DNA of 64,000 bases from NCBI GenBank assembly GCA_027886185.1, contig WOAB01000056.1:7130001-7194000 (forward strand), in the 5' to 3' direction. The notes under the pieces are model-generated. The model saw only the letters and a program-made list of their open reading frames with translations. It searched no databases and was not told the origin of the DNA. Of the stretch, positions 44,681-56,619 are shown piece by piece. Position 1 is the first letter of the stretch; every line of letters starts with the position of its first letter. A program made the translations under genes and the position numbers. This DNA comes from Rheum nobile. Its lineage: Eukaryota; Streptophyta; Magnoliopsida; Caryophyllales; Polygonaceae.

Positions 44681-45801
44681 TGTTAGGAAACGGAACTCTG
44701 GAACTTCGGTTCCCCTAAGAGTTCCTTTCCTCAGTTTCTCTACTTTTGAAGATGACAATATTTTGATACTAATGTTTTATCTCAAAGATGTGTGTTAAGG
44801 AACCACATGACAATTGTTGAAACCATGGAAGCCAAACAAGACAAAGAAACCAAGCAGCAAGCCAAAGGAACCCAGGTGTGCCCAGAAATCCAACACGTGA
44901 TGTTGTTTTTCCCGAGAAATCTGGGAACACCAAACCTCAGAAAAAAAGAGGTGAAAGCGACATGAGCGAAGCTTCCAAAGTCTATCACCATCCAAAGCAA
45001 AGCTCCAAGATGTCCAGAACACACAACCTCAGACAGAGAAAGGTGAAAGCGACGTATCACAAAAGCTGTCACCATCCAGAAGACAGTTCCAAAGTATCCA
45101 GGCTGTTGAACCGCAGAAGAAAGAAGCTGGAGAACGACTTGACAAACTTGGCTGAAGCAGTTGACTAACCAAAGTGGATTCTGAGCTGCTTAGGTTGTTG
45201 GTACATGTCAAGGACAACGTGAATCAAGGATTACCACACATCCTAGGGCAAGCTTGATCTGAGGGAACCAAGAAAAGATCCAACCTCGAGAATCCACTAT
45301 ATAAGGAAGATAAGCTCTACTATTATCTTCAAGCACAAAAACAAGAATCACACTCCATAGCAAACATCAAAGTGTGAACTCTCAAACAAGATCATCAACG
45401 CAAACTGAGATCAGAAGGAACCAGTCAAGGAACCCGAGAGCTGAGTGCTAGTTCATGTGCTGCAAGTGAGTTAGTTCCTTGGTGCTAAGGATTGCTTCTT
45501 GGATTGATTATAATTTGTGTTAAGTTATCTAGGATTGTCTAACTGTGTGTAAGGCAAAGAAACTATGTGTTTGTTCCTAGGATAATCTGTAACCAAAGAG
45601 ATAAGAAATCAAGAAGTAGACCTTGAAATCCTTTCGAAAGAAAGGTAGTGGTTTTTATCCTGGATTGCTAGTTGGCAATCAAAGGTTTCCACTATAAGGA
45701 ACTCGTTCATTTGTATTTGATTGTTTATTTCCGCTGCCAAAGGAACTGAGAATTGGTATTCTTAGTTCCTTAGTTATTTATCTAACAATCACGATCCTAT
45801 A
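44681..45801 (+). repeat. copia B 5' LTR
   Basis: TGTTAGGAAACGG...CGATCCTATA; the last bases carry a C to T change relative to the 3' LTR (CCTACA). A TATATAAGGAAG TATA-like site lies at about 45299-45310. Confidence 0.93.
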
Positions 45802-45803
45802 AT

Positions 45804-45815
45804 TGGTATCAGAGC
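45804..45815 (+). other. primer-binding site of copia B
   Basis: TGGTATCAGAGC, complementary to the 3' end of initiator tRNA-Met, two bases after the 5' LTR. Confidence 0.9.
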
Positions 45816-45851
45816 AGGAAAAGCTCTAGATCTTTGTTAAGTTTGCAGATC

Positions 45852-47885
45852 ATGTCTCAGCCAAGCAAGTTTGAGCTCGGAATCTCCACCAACAAGCCAC
45901 ATCTCCGAAAGAAAGGAGAAGAAACATGGTGGGAAAAGTGCATGGAAAGCCACATCAAGACCAACGATTACCAATGCTGGAGGATAGTCGAAAATGGAGA
46001 TGGCTATGTCGATCTCAACCAGAAGGAAGAAGACTGGAAACCTGAGCACTCTGTCATCATGGAAAAGAATGTCAAGGCTAGACATATCATTCTCAATGGA
46101 CTGGACAAAGAAGACATGGACAAAGTCATAGGATTCAAGATGGCAAAGGAGATGTGGAGAGAACTCAAAGATATGCATGAAGGAAGTGATGAACTAAAGC
46201 AAAGCATGAAGTTGCTTTGGAAGGAGAATACCACACCTTCAAAATGATGGAAACTGAAACCATCTCAAAATACTACTCTCGGTTCAACAGGCTGATTGGA
46301 AAGCTAACAACGGCTGAAGTCAACCTCGATGAAGTCTCCAAGTCACTGGTGGTTATCAATGGACTCAACTCTAAGTTCACCCTCATCAAGGGAATCATGA
46401 AGAATACTCCATGCATCCAATCTCTTCCCTTGACTCAGGTCATAGGGAAACTGGAGGTTGAAGAAGGAGAACACATCAAGCCAATGCCGACAAGAAACTG
46501 GAGAAGGGAATTGCCCTCAAGATCTCCAAAGCTTTCTCAAGGCTTGAGATGGAGCAGGAGAACTCAGACTTAGAAGAAGAGGAGGACGAGCTTACAACTC
46601 TCTTCACAAAGAATATCAAAAAATTCTTTGTGAAGGAAAGGTTCTAAAATGGCAGTTCCTCTCACAATGGACCAAGGAGAGATCTCAAAGAAGTCTCTTG
46701 TTATGAGTGCAAAGAAAAGGGACACTACACTAAGAACTGTCCCAACAAGGAAGACTCCAAAGAAGATGAAAGACCTCAGAGGAAGAAGGCTCTTGTGGCC
46801 TCATGGGGAGAAGACTCAGATGAGGAACTGGATCTGAGTGGTTTTTCTGAAGGAAGATGTCTCATGGCAAAAGGAGATTCAAGCGACTCAGAAGACCTTG
46901 AGGTAACTTCTGACGACTTCCTAAAAACTCTAGTTGATTGTTATAAGAAACAACTTCTAAAGATCATAAAGAAACTAGGAAAGGAAACCAGTTTCCTTCA
47001 ACAAAAACTTGATGATTGTGAAGATGAAATTGCTTGCTTCACTGTTGAGAATTCTGTGTGGAGTAAGAAACTTGATGAAACTGAGAAAGACCTAGCTGAA
47101 CCCACTCCAAACTCATTGATATTAGAAATATGCATGCTAGTCACCTTAAAATCTGCAAATCTTGTGATGAAACTAGCATAGACTCTGTTAAAGTTCCTAT
47201 GTATGATAACCTACCCGGAAATGATATGCTTCAATCTATAATTGATAGGTTATACATTCTCACTGACTCTATAAATGAAAAAACGATCAATCAAACTGTC
47301 TTTGTGAGACAACGTCATGGAATTGGATATATTGATAACAAGGCCAATAATGATGCTGAAGATGAAAAGGCTAGACGAGAACTTATTGAGATGAATGAGA
47401 ACCTCAGTACTGCTCTTGCCACTTCTCGAGATAGGAATCAATTCCTATTAGAGAAGATCATGGTTCTTGAGAACAAGGCTGAGGTTGCCAAACGTCTCAA
47501 TGAAAGTTCTCAAAGTCCAAAGAGGGAACCTAAGGGAAAGGAGAAAGCTTTCCCTAAAGACAAGTGGTTCACTAATTCCTTTGCTCACAAAAGATATGTA
47601 GACATGGCTCACGGTAAGGTTAGAAACAATGTTGATTTCAACAAAAGAAAAACTGAGAAACCTTTTAGGCCCGGAAAGGGAAAATATGGACATGTTGCTT
47701 ACAATCGCTTGTGTTACTATTGTGGAAAGAATGGTCATTACAACACTGATTGTCCTAAGAAAATGAACTTTAAAAATGAGAAAAGAGCTTATTACCATGA
47801 TAGGAACCAGTTTCCTGGTCATTCACAGACTCGCAATGCTAATTCCCCCAGTAAAGTCAAGCTTCACTGGGTTCAGAAATCTTAG
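45852..47885 (+). pseudogene. copia B gag with extended C-terminus
   Basis: Starts at the ATG at 45852. Capsid-like part 45852-46573 in two overlapping frames (frameshift at about 46220), with MEKNVKARHIILNGLD and ISKYYSRFNRLIGKL. A first zinc knuckle CYECKEKGHYTKNC lies at about 46699-46742. An acidic/coiled-coil stretch follows (46795-47181), then a second knuckle CYYCGKNGHYNTDC at about 47713-47755. At least three frameshifts. The long knuckle-plus-coil layout is like Sirevirus gag. Confidence 0.85.
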
Positions 47886-47894
47886 TTTCCTTAT

Positions 47895-49343
47895 GTGCAG
47901 AAAGAAGAGAGGCAACCTCAACTATGGTACATTGACTGTGGTTGCTCATGCCATATGACCGAAAGAAGAAATCAAATGACCTCTCTTCAACCTCTCCAAG
48001 GAGGGAACATCTCTTTCGGAGACAAAAGCAAAGGAAAAATCTGTGGAATAGGAACTGTGAAACTCAATGATCACATTAAGGTAACCAAAGTTCATCTTGT
48101 TGATAATCTTGGTTTTGATCTAATAAGTGTGTCACAACTGTGCGATCAAGGAGACAATGAAGTTAGATTCAGATCAAATGAATGCACGGTCCTTGACTCC
48201 TCGGGACAAATAATCTTAAAAGGTAAGAGGTTCAACAATGTGTATATTATTGACCCATCATTTGTTCCCAAGGAGAAACTCTGTCTCTCAACTGTGAATG
48301 ATCAAACGGACTTATGGCATCAACGTCTTGGTCATGCTAGCACCAAACTAATTCAAAAGCTACACTCAAAAGAGCTAGTCAGAGGGCTTCCAAAGCTAAG
48401 TGGCACATCTACGAAACTGTGCTCAGACTATGTAAAAGGGAAACAAGCTCGAAGTTCCTTCAAGTCCAAAAACATGGTAAGTTCCTCAAGGCCCCTTGAA
48501 CTCATCCACATGGATCTTTGTGGACCCATGAGAGTTCAAAGCCTAGGAGGAAACAAGTATATATTTGTCCTTGTTGATGATTTCTCTCATTTCACTTGGA
48601 CAATTTTCATAAAATCTAAGAGTGAAGTCATTGGACGATTTAAGGATTTGGTTCCCATATTAGAAAAATCTCTTGATTGCTCCATTAACTCTATTCATTC
48701 TGACCATGGTACCGAGTTCGAAAATGGAGAATTTCTAACCTTTTGCAGTGAGCATGGTATTGATCACAACTTCTCTGCCCCATACACTCCTCAACAAAAT
48801 GGAGTAGTTGAAAGGAAGAACAGAACCTTGGAAGACATGGCTCGAACTATGCTCATCTCAAGCGGACTCTCTCAATCATTCTGGGCTGAAGCAATCAACA
48901 CAGCCTGCTACATCATCAATCGAGTTATGCTTCGCCCAATCACAGAGAAGACACCATATGAACTTCTAAGAGGAAGAGTTCCCAACATTTCACATCTTAG
49001 GGTGTTCAGATACAAGTGCTTTGTGCACAACAATGGAAAGGACAATCTTGGCAAATTTGACCCAAGGAGTGATGAAGGGATCTTCATTGGATATGCATCA
49101 AGCAGCAAGGCCTACAAGATCTTCAACAAAAGGACCAAAAAGGTAGAAGAAAGTGTTCATGTTATTTTTAATGAAAAATCACTTGGTAGAAATGTGCAGA
49201 ACACCATCAGTTCCTTTGAAGATCCATTTCCCAAACCTCCTCAAGAAGATCTAGATGAAGACATCACACCACCCAGTTCCTTCCCTGCTGTACAAAATCC
49301 CTCACTTGTTCCTTCACCAGTTCCCATGGATAATCAACAATAA
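47895..49343 (+). pseudogene. copia B protease and integrase
   Basis: WYIDCGCSCHMT is the protease site, with the usual D-S-G changed to D-C-G, so protease is probably inactive. Pre-integrase LWHQRLGHAS follows at about 48313. The second zinc Cys pair is damaged (LCSDYVKGK). The core has HMDLCGP, HSDHGTEFENG and PQQNGVVERKNR, so D, D and E are present. The end has GIFIGYASSSKAYKI. The frame is open for 482 codons. Confidence 0.92.
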
Positions 49344-49409
49344 TCCATTTCTGGGAATCATGAACATGAAGACAACACATGTGGATACATCAATGATTCA
49401 TCTTCTCAC

Positions 49410-51109
49410 ATGTTCTTCAATGGAAAATGTGATCCCAACATAGAAGTTGAAGCTGAGTGTTCAAATCAAAATGTCTCCATATCAAATGCTCTAGCTCCCA
49501 ATAGAGAAAGAAGAACCATCAAGCCTCCAGTCAGGTTTGAACATCTAACCTTCTTTGCTTTCAATGCTTTCCTGCCTATTGTGGAACCAAAGAATATAGG
49601 TGAAGCACTGAAGGATGTAGACTGGATCCAAGCCATGCAAGAAGAACTTCATCAGTTTGAAAGGAATAAAGTGTGGCATCTAGTTTCCCGCCCCAAGGAT
49701 AAGCATATCATAGGAACTAGATGGGTCTTCAGAAACAAGCTCGATGATTCAGGAGCTGTGATAAGGAACAAAGCAAGACTTGTTGCTCAAGGGTACAATC
49801 AACAAGAAGGCATCGACTATGATGAAACCTATGCTCTGGTGGCAAGGATTGAAGCAATAAGATTGTTGATTGCATTCGCATCACACAAAGGGTTCAAGCT
49901 ATTCCAAATGGATGTAAAAACCGCCTTCCTTAATGGTATTCTTCAAGAAGAAGTCTATGTCAAGCAACCTCCTGGTTTCGAAGATGACGATCATCCAGAC
50001 CATGTCTATTTCTTAGACAAAGCATTGTATGGTCTCAAGCAAGCCCCTAGAGCTTGGTATGATCGTCTTGCCCAGTTCCTACTCTCAAATGGCTACAGGC
50101 GTAGAGTTATTGACAAAACTCTCTTCATCCTAGAAGAAGAAGGTAACATCTTAGTGGTTCAAATTTATGTTGATGATATCATTTTTTATTCCACTAACCT
50201 GTCCCTTGTAGATAAGTTCAAAGACTTGATGAGCAGTGAATTTGAAATGAGCCTAATAGGGGAACTCACTTTCTTTCTCGGATTGCAAATCACTCAAAAG
50301 AAAGATGGCATACAAATTCACCAACAGAAGTATGTCAGGGAACTACTGAACAAGTTCAAAATGGATTCATGCAAGCCTCTCTCAACTCCTATCTCCACCA
50401 TTGCTCATTTGGACAAGGATCATTCGAGTCCTCTTGTGGAAGAGAAACTCTATAGAGGTATGATAGGCTCTCTCATGTATCTAACCGCTAGTCGCCCAGA
50501 CATTGTGTTTGTTGTTGGCTTGTGTGCTAGGTTTCAATCATGTCCAAGAGAAATACACTTGGCTGTTGTGAAGAGGATACTCCGATATCTAAAGGAACTG
50601 ACTCACTCTGCATTTGGTATCCCAAAGAGTGTCCCTTTGAGCTGATAGGTTTCACCGATGCTGATTATGCTGGATACTTGGTGGATAGGAATAGTACCTC
50701 TGGAATGGCACAGTTCCTAGGCCCTTGCCTTGTGTCATGGGGCTCAAAGAAATAAATCTCAGTCTCCCTCTCCACCATAGAATCTGAGTACATTACAGCC
50801 GCTTCTTGCTGTTCCCAACTCTTATGGCTAAAGCAACAACTTGTGGATCTCGGTATGTCCTATGGTCCTCTTACCATTCTTTGTGATAACACCAGTGCTA
50901 TAAACATTTCTAAGAATCATGTGCATCATACTAGGACCAAGCATATAGATATCAGGCATCATTTTCTTAGAGATCATGTTGAGAAAGGGAACATCATTAT
51001 GAAATTTTATAGAACTGAAGATCAGGTTGCAGATATATTCACCAAAGCCTTGAATAGAGTTCCCTTCGAGAACCTTAGATTAGAACTGGGAATGATTCCT
51101 ATAACCTAG
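49410..51109 (+). pseudogene. copia B reverse transcriptase and RNase H
   Basis: 49410-50645: TRWVFRNKLDD, MDVKTAFLNGILQEEVYVKQPPGF, KALYGLKQAPRAWYD, IYVDDIIF (YVDD intact), LTFFLGLQI, GMIGSLMYLTASRPDIVF. A frameshift near 50630 and a stop at 50755 break RNase H (FTDADYAGYLVDR, ISVSLSTIESEYITA). 50843-51109 has LCDNTSAINISKN, TKHIDIRHHFLRDHV and DQVADIFTKAL. Non-functional as it stands. Confidence 0.92.
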
Positions 51110-51651
51110 CAGTGACTTTAGTTTACATGTTTCTTTCTAGTTCCCTTGATTGACTAGTTTAGATCTTTTACTTGTTCAGTCTTGGAATCTATGTGTTATA
51201 TCTCTTGCAATAGACCCTCATTTCCATAATGGTTAATCAAAAGGCTTTGATAAATTCTTCTAGTTCGTGTCCTTGAATCTTCATTGTTCATTCTTAACTC
51301 AATCATTGTTCAAGTCTCTTTGTTGGCCCAAAAGTCACAATCTGATCATATTCTAACCCAACAATACAAGACGAAATGATGATTGTGTACTATGACCCTC
51401 CTTTGCCTCATTGCTCAATTTAATTCCCTATGATCCATTTTTTAACCCTCATTGGGAATTATTGGGTAATGCGATAAATGGCCTTCCCCGATTTCTTGTA
51501 TGGGAACGTACTTTCAGGTTCCATGTTCTAAAACCCACATCAAAGTTCCCATATATCCCTCTAGCACACTGAAAGAATCGCCAGAAAGGAACTAGGTTGG
51601 ACTACCTTCTAAACGGCTAGTAAGAAATTTGCTCGTCCCAAGACGACATTT

Positions 51652-52254
51652 ATGGCAAAATCTCAGACGTCAGACATGTCATATCACCTGGGAACAATTT
51701 CCATCTCTGAGTGGTTGAGCTTTGAATTTGTGACCGTTCAACTTCAAAAGGCTGCAAATCCTTGGAGCCGTTTCAATGCTTCAGATCTCCCAAGATTTCT
51801 CTCAACAGCTCGATCTCTCCAACGGCTCCAACATCACTCAACAGTTATCAAAGGGCTCATGTTGATTGAACCAAGCTCTCCACCTAGCTCTCTCCAGCTC
51901 TCTCTCCTTCTCTCAAACTCTCCCTTTCTTCTTCTCACTCCTCAAAAAACCCAAGCTTCTCCGAGTTCCCTGCCCCCGCTCTACCCCACCCAAGACTCCT
52001 CTGCTATCCTTACTTCACTGGATCGTATTGAAAAGGCAATCACGAAAGGAACCACTGCTATCTCTGGTTCCATCCGTGAACAAGTAACTGAACTGGGGAA
52101 AACAAGAGTTGTTGTTTCTGATCTAGTGGATATGCTTCAGAAAACCTGGGAGGCTGCAATTGGAGGTGCTCCGGCCGCTGAAACGGATACAGGCCATGTT
52201 GAAGGAACTGAAGACAAGAAGGATGCTGAAGAGGAGGCCACTGACATGCCATAG
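51652..52254 (+). CDS. extra ORF downstream of pol in copia B (200 aa)
   Basis: ATG at 51652, open for 200 codons, located where some Sireviruses carry an env-like or unknown ORF. A Leu/Ser/Pro-rich middle (LSLLLSNSPFLLLTP) is followed by a likely coiled coil (TSLDRIEKAITKGTTAI...VDMLQKTW) and an acidic tail (DKKDAEEEATDMP). No signal peptide or clear membrane anchor and no family recognised. It may be a remnant rather than an expressed gene. Confidence 0.5.
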   Translation: MAKSQTSDMSYHLGTISISEWLSFEFVTVQLQKAANPWSRFNASDLPRFLSTARSLQRLQHHSTVIKGLMLIEPSSPPSSLQLSLLLSNSPFLLLTPQKTQASPSSLPPLYPTQDSSAILTSLDRIEKAITKGTTAISGSIREQVTELGKTRVVVSDLVDMLQKTWEAAIGGAPAAETDTGHVEGTEDKKDAEEEATDMP

Positions 52255-52821
52255 GAACGTCTGTCCTAGTTCCCAGTGCTATAACGCCACAGTGTGCTAG
52301 TAGTTCCCTAGGATCCTACTCCCCTCTTCTATCCCTTCTTGTGTATGCTTTGAAGTTGTTTGTGATATTTTGTGTCTCTCTATCTACTATGTGTCTGAAC
52401 AATGTATTAAGCTCTACTGATTAATGGACTCTTTTGGCTACGTTTCTATGCATTATTTGTCTCTGCCTTAAATTTCTATTATGGTTTCTGTCATGGGTTT
52501 AGCGCAATTGTTTATTTCCCTTTGATATCCTTTACTTGATAAGTTAATTGATCTTTTCGATGACGTCAAAAGGGGGAAGAATGGATAGGAACCTTGAACT
52601 TTTGGGAACTACTGGACTTATAGGAACTCTGAACTAGTTCTATTTCTAAGGGGGAACTTGAATAACTTTGTTCATTTGCTTAGGGGGAATTTACAACCAT
52701 TGAATGTTCTCTCATTATATCATAAAGGTGTAAATGTCTTTGCTCAACTGTTCTCAGGAATTTCATGTCCCTATTATGTTGCCAGGTTCCTTATATTTGT
52801 CATCATCAAAAAGGGAGAAAT
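52255..52821 (+). promoter_or_regulatory. copia B 3' leader with multiple polypurine tracts
   Basis: Purine tracts at 52568-52580 (AAAAGGGGGAAGA), near 52648 (AAGGGGGAA), near 52681 (AGGGGGAA) and 52808-52820 (AAAAAGGGAGAAA, directly before the 3' LTR). Repeated tracts in this zone are a known Sirevirus feature. Confidence 0.7.
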
Positions 52822-53944
52822 TGTTAGGAAACAGAACTCTGGAACTTCGGTTCTCCTGAGAGTTCCTTTCCTCAGTTTCTCTACTTTTGAAGATGACAAA
52901 TATTTTGATACTAATGTTTTATCTCAAAGATGTGTGTTAAGGAACCACAGGACAATTGTTGAAACCATGGAAGCCAAACAAGACAAAGAAACCAAGCAGC
53001 AAGCCAAAGGAACCCAGGTGTGCCCAAAAATCCAACACGTGATGTTGTTTTTCCCGAGAAATCTGGGAACACCAAACCTAGGACAAAAAGAGGTGAAAGC
53101 GACATGAGCGAAGCTTCCAAAGCATGTCACCATCCAAAGCAAAGCTCCAAGATGTCCAGAACACACAACCTCGGACAGAGAAAGGTGAAAGCGACGTGTC
53201 ACAAAAGCTGTCACCATCCAGAAGACAGTTCCAAAGTATCCAGGCTGTTGAACCTCGGAAGAAAGAAGTTGGAGAACAACTTGACAAACTTGGCTGAAGC
53301 AGTTGACCAACCAAAGTGGATTCTGATCTGCCTAGGTTGTTGGTACATGTCAAGGACAGCGTGAATCAAGAGTTAGCACACATCCTAGGGCAAGCTTGAT
53401 CTGAGGGAACCAAGAAAAGATCCAACCTCGAGAATCCACTATATAAGGAAGATAAGCTCTGCTATTATCTTCAAGCACAAAAACAAGAATCACACTCTAT
53501 AGCAAACATCAAAGTGTAAACTCTCAAACAAGATCATCAACGCAAACTGAGATCAGAAGGAATCAGTCAAGGAACCCGAGAGCTGAGTGCTAGTTCCTGT
53601 GACTGCAAGTGAGTTAGTTCCTTGGTGCTAAGGATTGCTTCTTGGATTGATTATAATTTGTGTTAAGTTATCTAGGATTGTCTAACTGTGTGTAAGGCAA
53701 AGAAACTGTGTGTTTGTTCCTAGGATAATCTGTAACCAAAGAGATAAGAAATCAAGAAGTAGACCTTGAAATCCTTTTGAAAGAAAGGTAGTGGTTTTTA
53801 TCTTGAATTGCTAGTTGGCAATCAAAGGTTTCCACTATAAGGAACTCGTTCATTTGTATTTGATTGTTTATTTCCGCTGCCAAAGGAACCAAGAATTGGT
53901 ATTCTTAGTTCCTTAGTTATTTATCTAACAATCACGATCCTACA
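52822..53944 (+). repeat. copia B 3' LTR
   Basis: TGTTAGGAAACAG...CGATCCTACA, copy of 44681-45801; followed by target duplication CTCTC. Confidence 0.93.
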
Positions 53945-54551
53945 CTCTCCATGATTTTCCTTTTGGAAACTGAGCCCGATGTTGTTTGCTAACAACACAA
54001 TCTTCACAAACTTGAGAAGGAGCGGTAATTTGGGGAAGACCGGTTACCATGTTCTTCTGCTGAAGTGTCTTCAGCCCACCAAAATTCATATGCCCATAGC
54101 GAAAGTGCCACAACCATGAGAGATTTCTTACTTCAGCCATTAGACTAGATTGAATGCTTTCAATCTTTAAAGGAAACAACTTGTTTGAACTTATTTGAAT
54201 AAGAGCAATAGCACCTCTAACAGGATCATAAATTTCACATTCATTTGACTGAATAGTGATGATATATCCCCTTTTTTGCAACTGGCCAACACTTAGTAAA
54301 TTGCTTTTCAAATCAGGAACATACAAAACTTCTGAAATTTTCTCCACAAACCCGTTCTTGGTTTTTATCCCGATATCTCCATTTCCCATCACCTTCACAG
54401 TAGATTCATTCCCAAAGCTTACAGTAGAATGAAAATCTCCATTTAAATAAGAGAAAGAAGACTTACTTCCACTCATGTCGTTACTGCAGCCTGTATCCAC
54501 ATACCAAACATCTGTCTCTATCTTCTTTCCATCTTGGACAGTCAACAACAA
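53945..54551 (-). pseudogene. copia A protease and pre-integrase region
   Basis: WYVDTGCSNDMSG (D-T-G active site), VSFGNESTVKVMGNGDI, VLYVPDLKSNLLSVGQL, then LWHFRYGHMNFGGL and CEDCVVSKQHRAQF, the integrase zinc finger. The frame stops at the copia B insertion and resumes at 44680. Confidence 0.92.
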
Positions 54552-54569
54552 TGTTTTTGATTCCTTTGT

Positions 54570-55566
54570 TTCAGCGAAATTTGAGTTCTCTTCCTTCTCC
54601 TTAGACAGCCTGGTATAGCACTCAGATGCATAATTGATAAATTTATGACATCTGTAACATTCTACCTTAGACTTATCAAAAGCTCATCCTCTGCCTTTGC
54701 CTTGATTATCTCTGAAATTCCTACTGGAATCAGAATCTCTATTTCCTCGATCTTCTCTATCTCTGTTCCCTCGATCTCATCGTCCTCTACCACGACCTCT
54801 TCCTCTACCCCTTCCTCTGAAGTTGTTGGATTTGGTATTGGTAGATGCCTTCAATGCTTGATCCTCTCTTGTAGAGTTCTTGTTCACTTTCTGATCATGC
54901 ACCAGTAGAGAGCTCTACAACTCATGAAGAGAAAGTTCATCAATATTTTTTTACTCTTCGATTGAGCAAATAATATAGTTGAAGTCATGCATCATGCTAC
55001 GCAAAATCTTCTCCACTATGACAACATCGGTCATCTTCTCGCCACAATTTTGCATCTTTTTGCAGATCTCCATCGTTCGCCCGAAGTAACTGGTGACGGA
55101 CTCTTTATCCTTCATTCTCAGTGACTCAAAATCTCCTCTCAAAGCATGAAGCTGTGCATGCTTCACTCTGCTGGAGCCTTCATACTTCTTCTTTATAGAA
55201 TCCCATATATCCTTGGAAGTATCTTTGCAAAGAATAGTTTCCAGGATGTGACGATCTATGGCTTGGAAGAGATAATTTTTCGCCTTGAGATCCTTCAACC
55301 TTCTGTTTTCCAGTTTAATCTTGTGTACATCCGTCAGACCCGTGGTCGCCGACGGTTACTAGATTCCACCCTCAACTACGCCCCAATACTCCTTAGAGCG
55401 AAGGAAGTTTTCCATCAGCATGCTCCAATGGTCGTAGTGACCATATAACGTGGAATGGATGCTTGCACAAAGTTGGTTTCTACATCCATTTGAGAAGGAA
55501 AAGAAAAAACGTGTTTTCTCTTGTGTTTACTCTCAGGATCTTTAAGGATAGGAAGACAGAATTGAC
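54570..55566 (-). pseudogene. copia A gag
   Basis: 55298-54951 has FQAIDRHILETI, KDIWDSIKKKYEGSSRVKHAQLHALRGDFESL and a standard UBN2-type gag end. The zinc knuckle near 54690-54645 reads CYRCHKFINYASEC, with the conserved Gly-His changed to Ile-Asn, so nucleic-acid binding is likely lost. An Arg/Gly-Ser-rich stretch (54830-54720) and stops break the frame. Confidence 0.82.
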
Positions 55567-55579
55567 ACTCTGATACCAC

Positions 55580-55837
55580 TGATGCAAAATAACAGTGAAA
55601 CAATAGAGAGAAGAGAGATTTGGCTGAATAACTCTTAAATGTTCTTCATAGCTTCAAACAACCTTTTTATAGGCTAATACATAACTGACTCAACACTAAA
55701 TTAGGATCCATAACAAACACTAACAACACTAACACACTACTGCAATATTCTCTAAACTAACATCCCATACTTTTCTAAATTTCAGTAACTGCATAAACAA
55801 ATAGGAATATTAAATAAATCCAGAAAATAATCTAACA
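55580..55837 (-). repeat. copia A 5' LTR (258 bp)
   Basis: Matches 40573-40830. On the - strand it is followed by the primer site TGGTATCAGAGTG. Confidence 0.93.
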
Positions 55838-56448
55838 ATCCTTGCATGTTCTTGTGATAGGAACATTATTTTTCACTATTTTTCCTTGGGAAATGTTTTG
55901 AGTCACAACAGTTAACAATTTGTCATAATTTGCCGATATTATTACAATCAAAATAAGCTTCTAATCTCGCATATCCCAACTATAAACATCTTGGTAATCT
56001 AATGCATTGTTTGAATTGTTTTCTGTACATCTCGGTGATGATATGAGCTTTTCAGCAGAGTTACACATTCATCATTTATGTTTTGGCTCATCATGTCATA
56101 TATAGTCTGTCAAAAATGAATTTTTTGTTTCACCCTGTCATATTGAGTCGTCGACCCTGCCCCTTGTGAACTTTATTCTTGTGATCAAACTGTCAAGATA
56201 TTGGAGGTAAAGATTTAAAAAAAATTAGAGGCGGATATGTGATATTTAGCTTGTTCCTAATAAGAAAAAAAAACTCACAACAAAGTATGTCTCTTCTTCA
56301 CCGCTTACAACTGTTATCATATGAAACTTAGACCCGATCTTTGTAGAACTAGAATCTCCCACTTCAAATCCACATCACTAGCTTCGATTGCATTAGATTT
56401 TGCCATGATTTAGGACATAATACAGTTGTAATATGCACCCTCGGTTTT
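55838..56448. other. intergenic DNA right of copia A
   Basis: Original target sequence of copia A continuing to the right (duplication ATCCT at 55838-55842). No gene or repeat recognised. Confidence 0.55.
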
Positions 56449-56619
56449 TGTGAAAATTTGTGGGCCCATAGATTGTGGGTCATGTACACACATAAGGCAT
56501 GGTACATAAGTCCAGTGAAATTTCATCCTAAAACCAATTGGCAATAGGAGGAGTAATCCACTAAGCTTATATACTACGCATTTAATGTCCCAACTTCCAA
56601 TGTGGGATGTCATATTTCA
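56449..56619 (-). mobile_element. diverged solo LTR of the TRIM family
   Basis: About 171 bp similar to the 189-bp TRIM LTRs at 24559-25074: GTGGGCCCATA, CACATAAGTCCAGTG, CATCCTAAAACCAATTGGCA and ATAGGAGGAGTAATCCACTAA are shared. No internal region and no clear target duplication, so older than the intron copy. Confidence 0.85.

Larger units (their letters stand above)
44681..53944 (+). mobile_element. copia B, Sirevirus-like, full-length, nested in copia A
   Basis: LTRs 44681-45801 and 52822-53944 (about 1.12 kb, TGTTAGG...CCTACA; about 40 differences by eye). Exact target duplication CTCTC at 44676-44680 and 53945-53949. Primer site TGGTATCAGAGC at 45804-45815. Gag with a long C-terminal extension, protease, integrase, RT/RNase H, then about 1.7 kb before the 3' LTR containing an extra ORF and several purine tracts, among them TGACGTCAAAAGGGGGAAGA at 52561-52580. 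Large gag, extra ORF and multiple tracts are Sirevirus traits. Confidence 0.93.
40573..55837 (-). mobile_element. copia A, full element with two nested insertions
   Basis: LTRs of 258 bp (40573-40830 and 55580-55837) run TGTTAGATTATT...TTTTGCATCA on the - strand. Target duplication ATCCT (40568-40572, 55838-55842) is exact. The primer site TGGTATCAGAGTG follows the 5' LTR (about 55579-55567), and AAGGGAGGG precedes the 3' LTR (about 40839-40831). The two LTRs differ at about 15 positions by eye. Its integrase is split by copia B and its reverse transcriptase by a solo LTR. Without these the element would be about 4.6 kb, normal for copia. Confidence 0.95.

Noticed and set aside
44782..45217. 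ORFs on both strands in the copia B LTR (repeated at 52911-53364)
   Set aside because: They occur in both LTRs, diverge without codon pattern, and have no domain.
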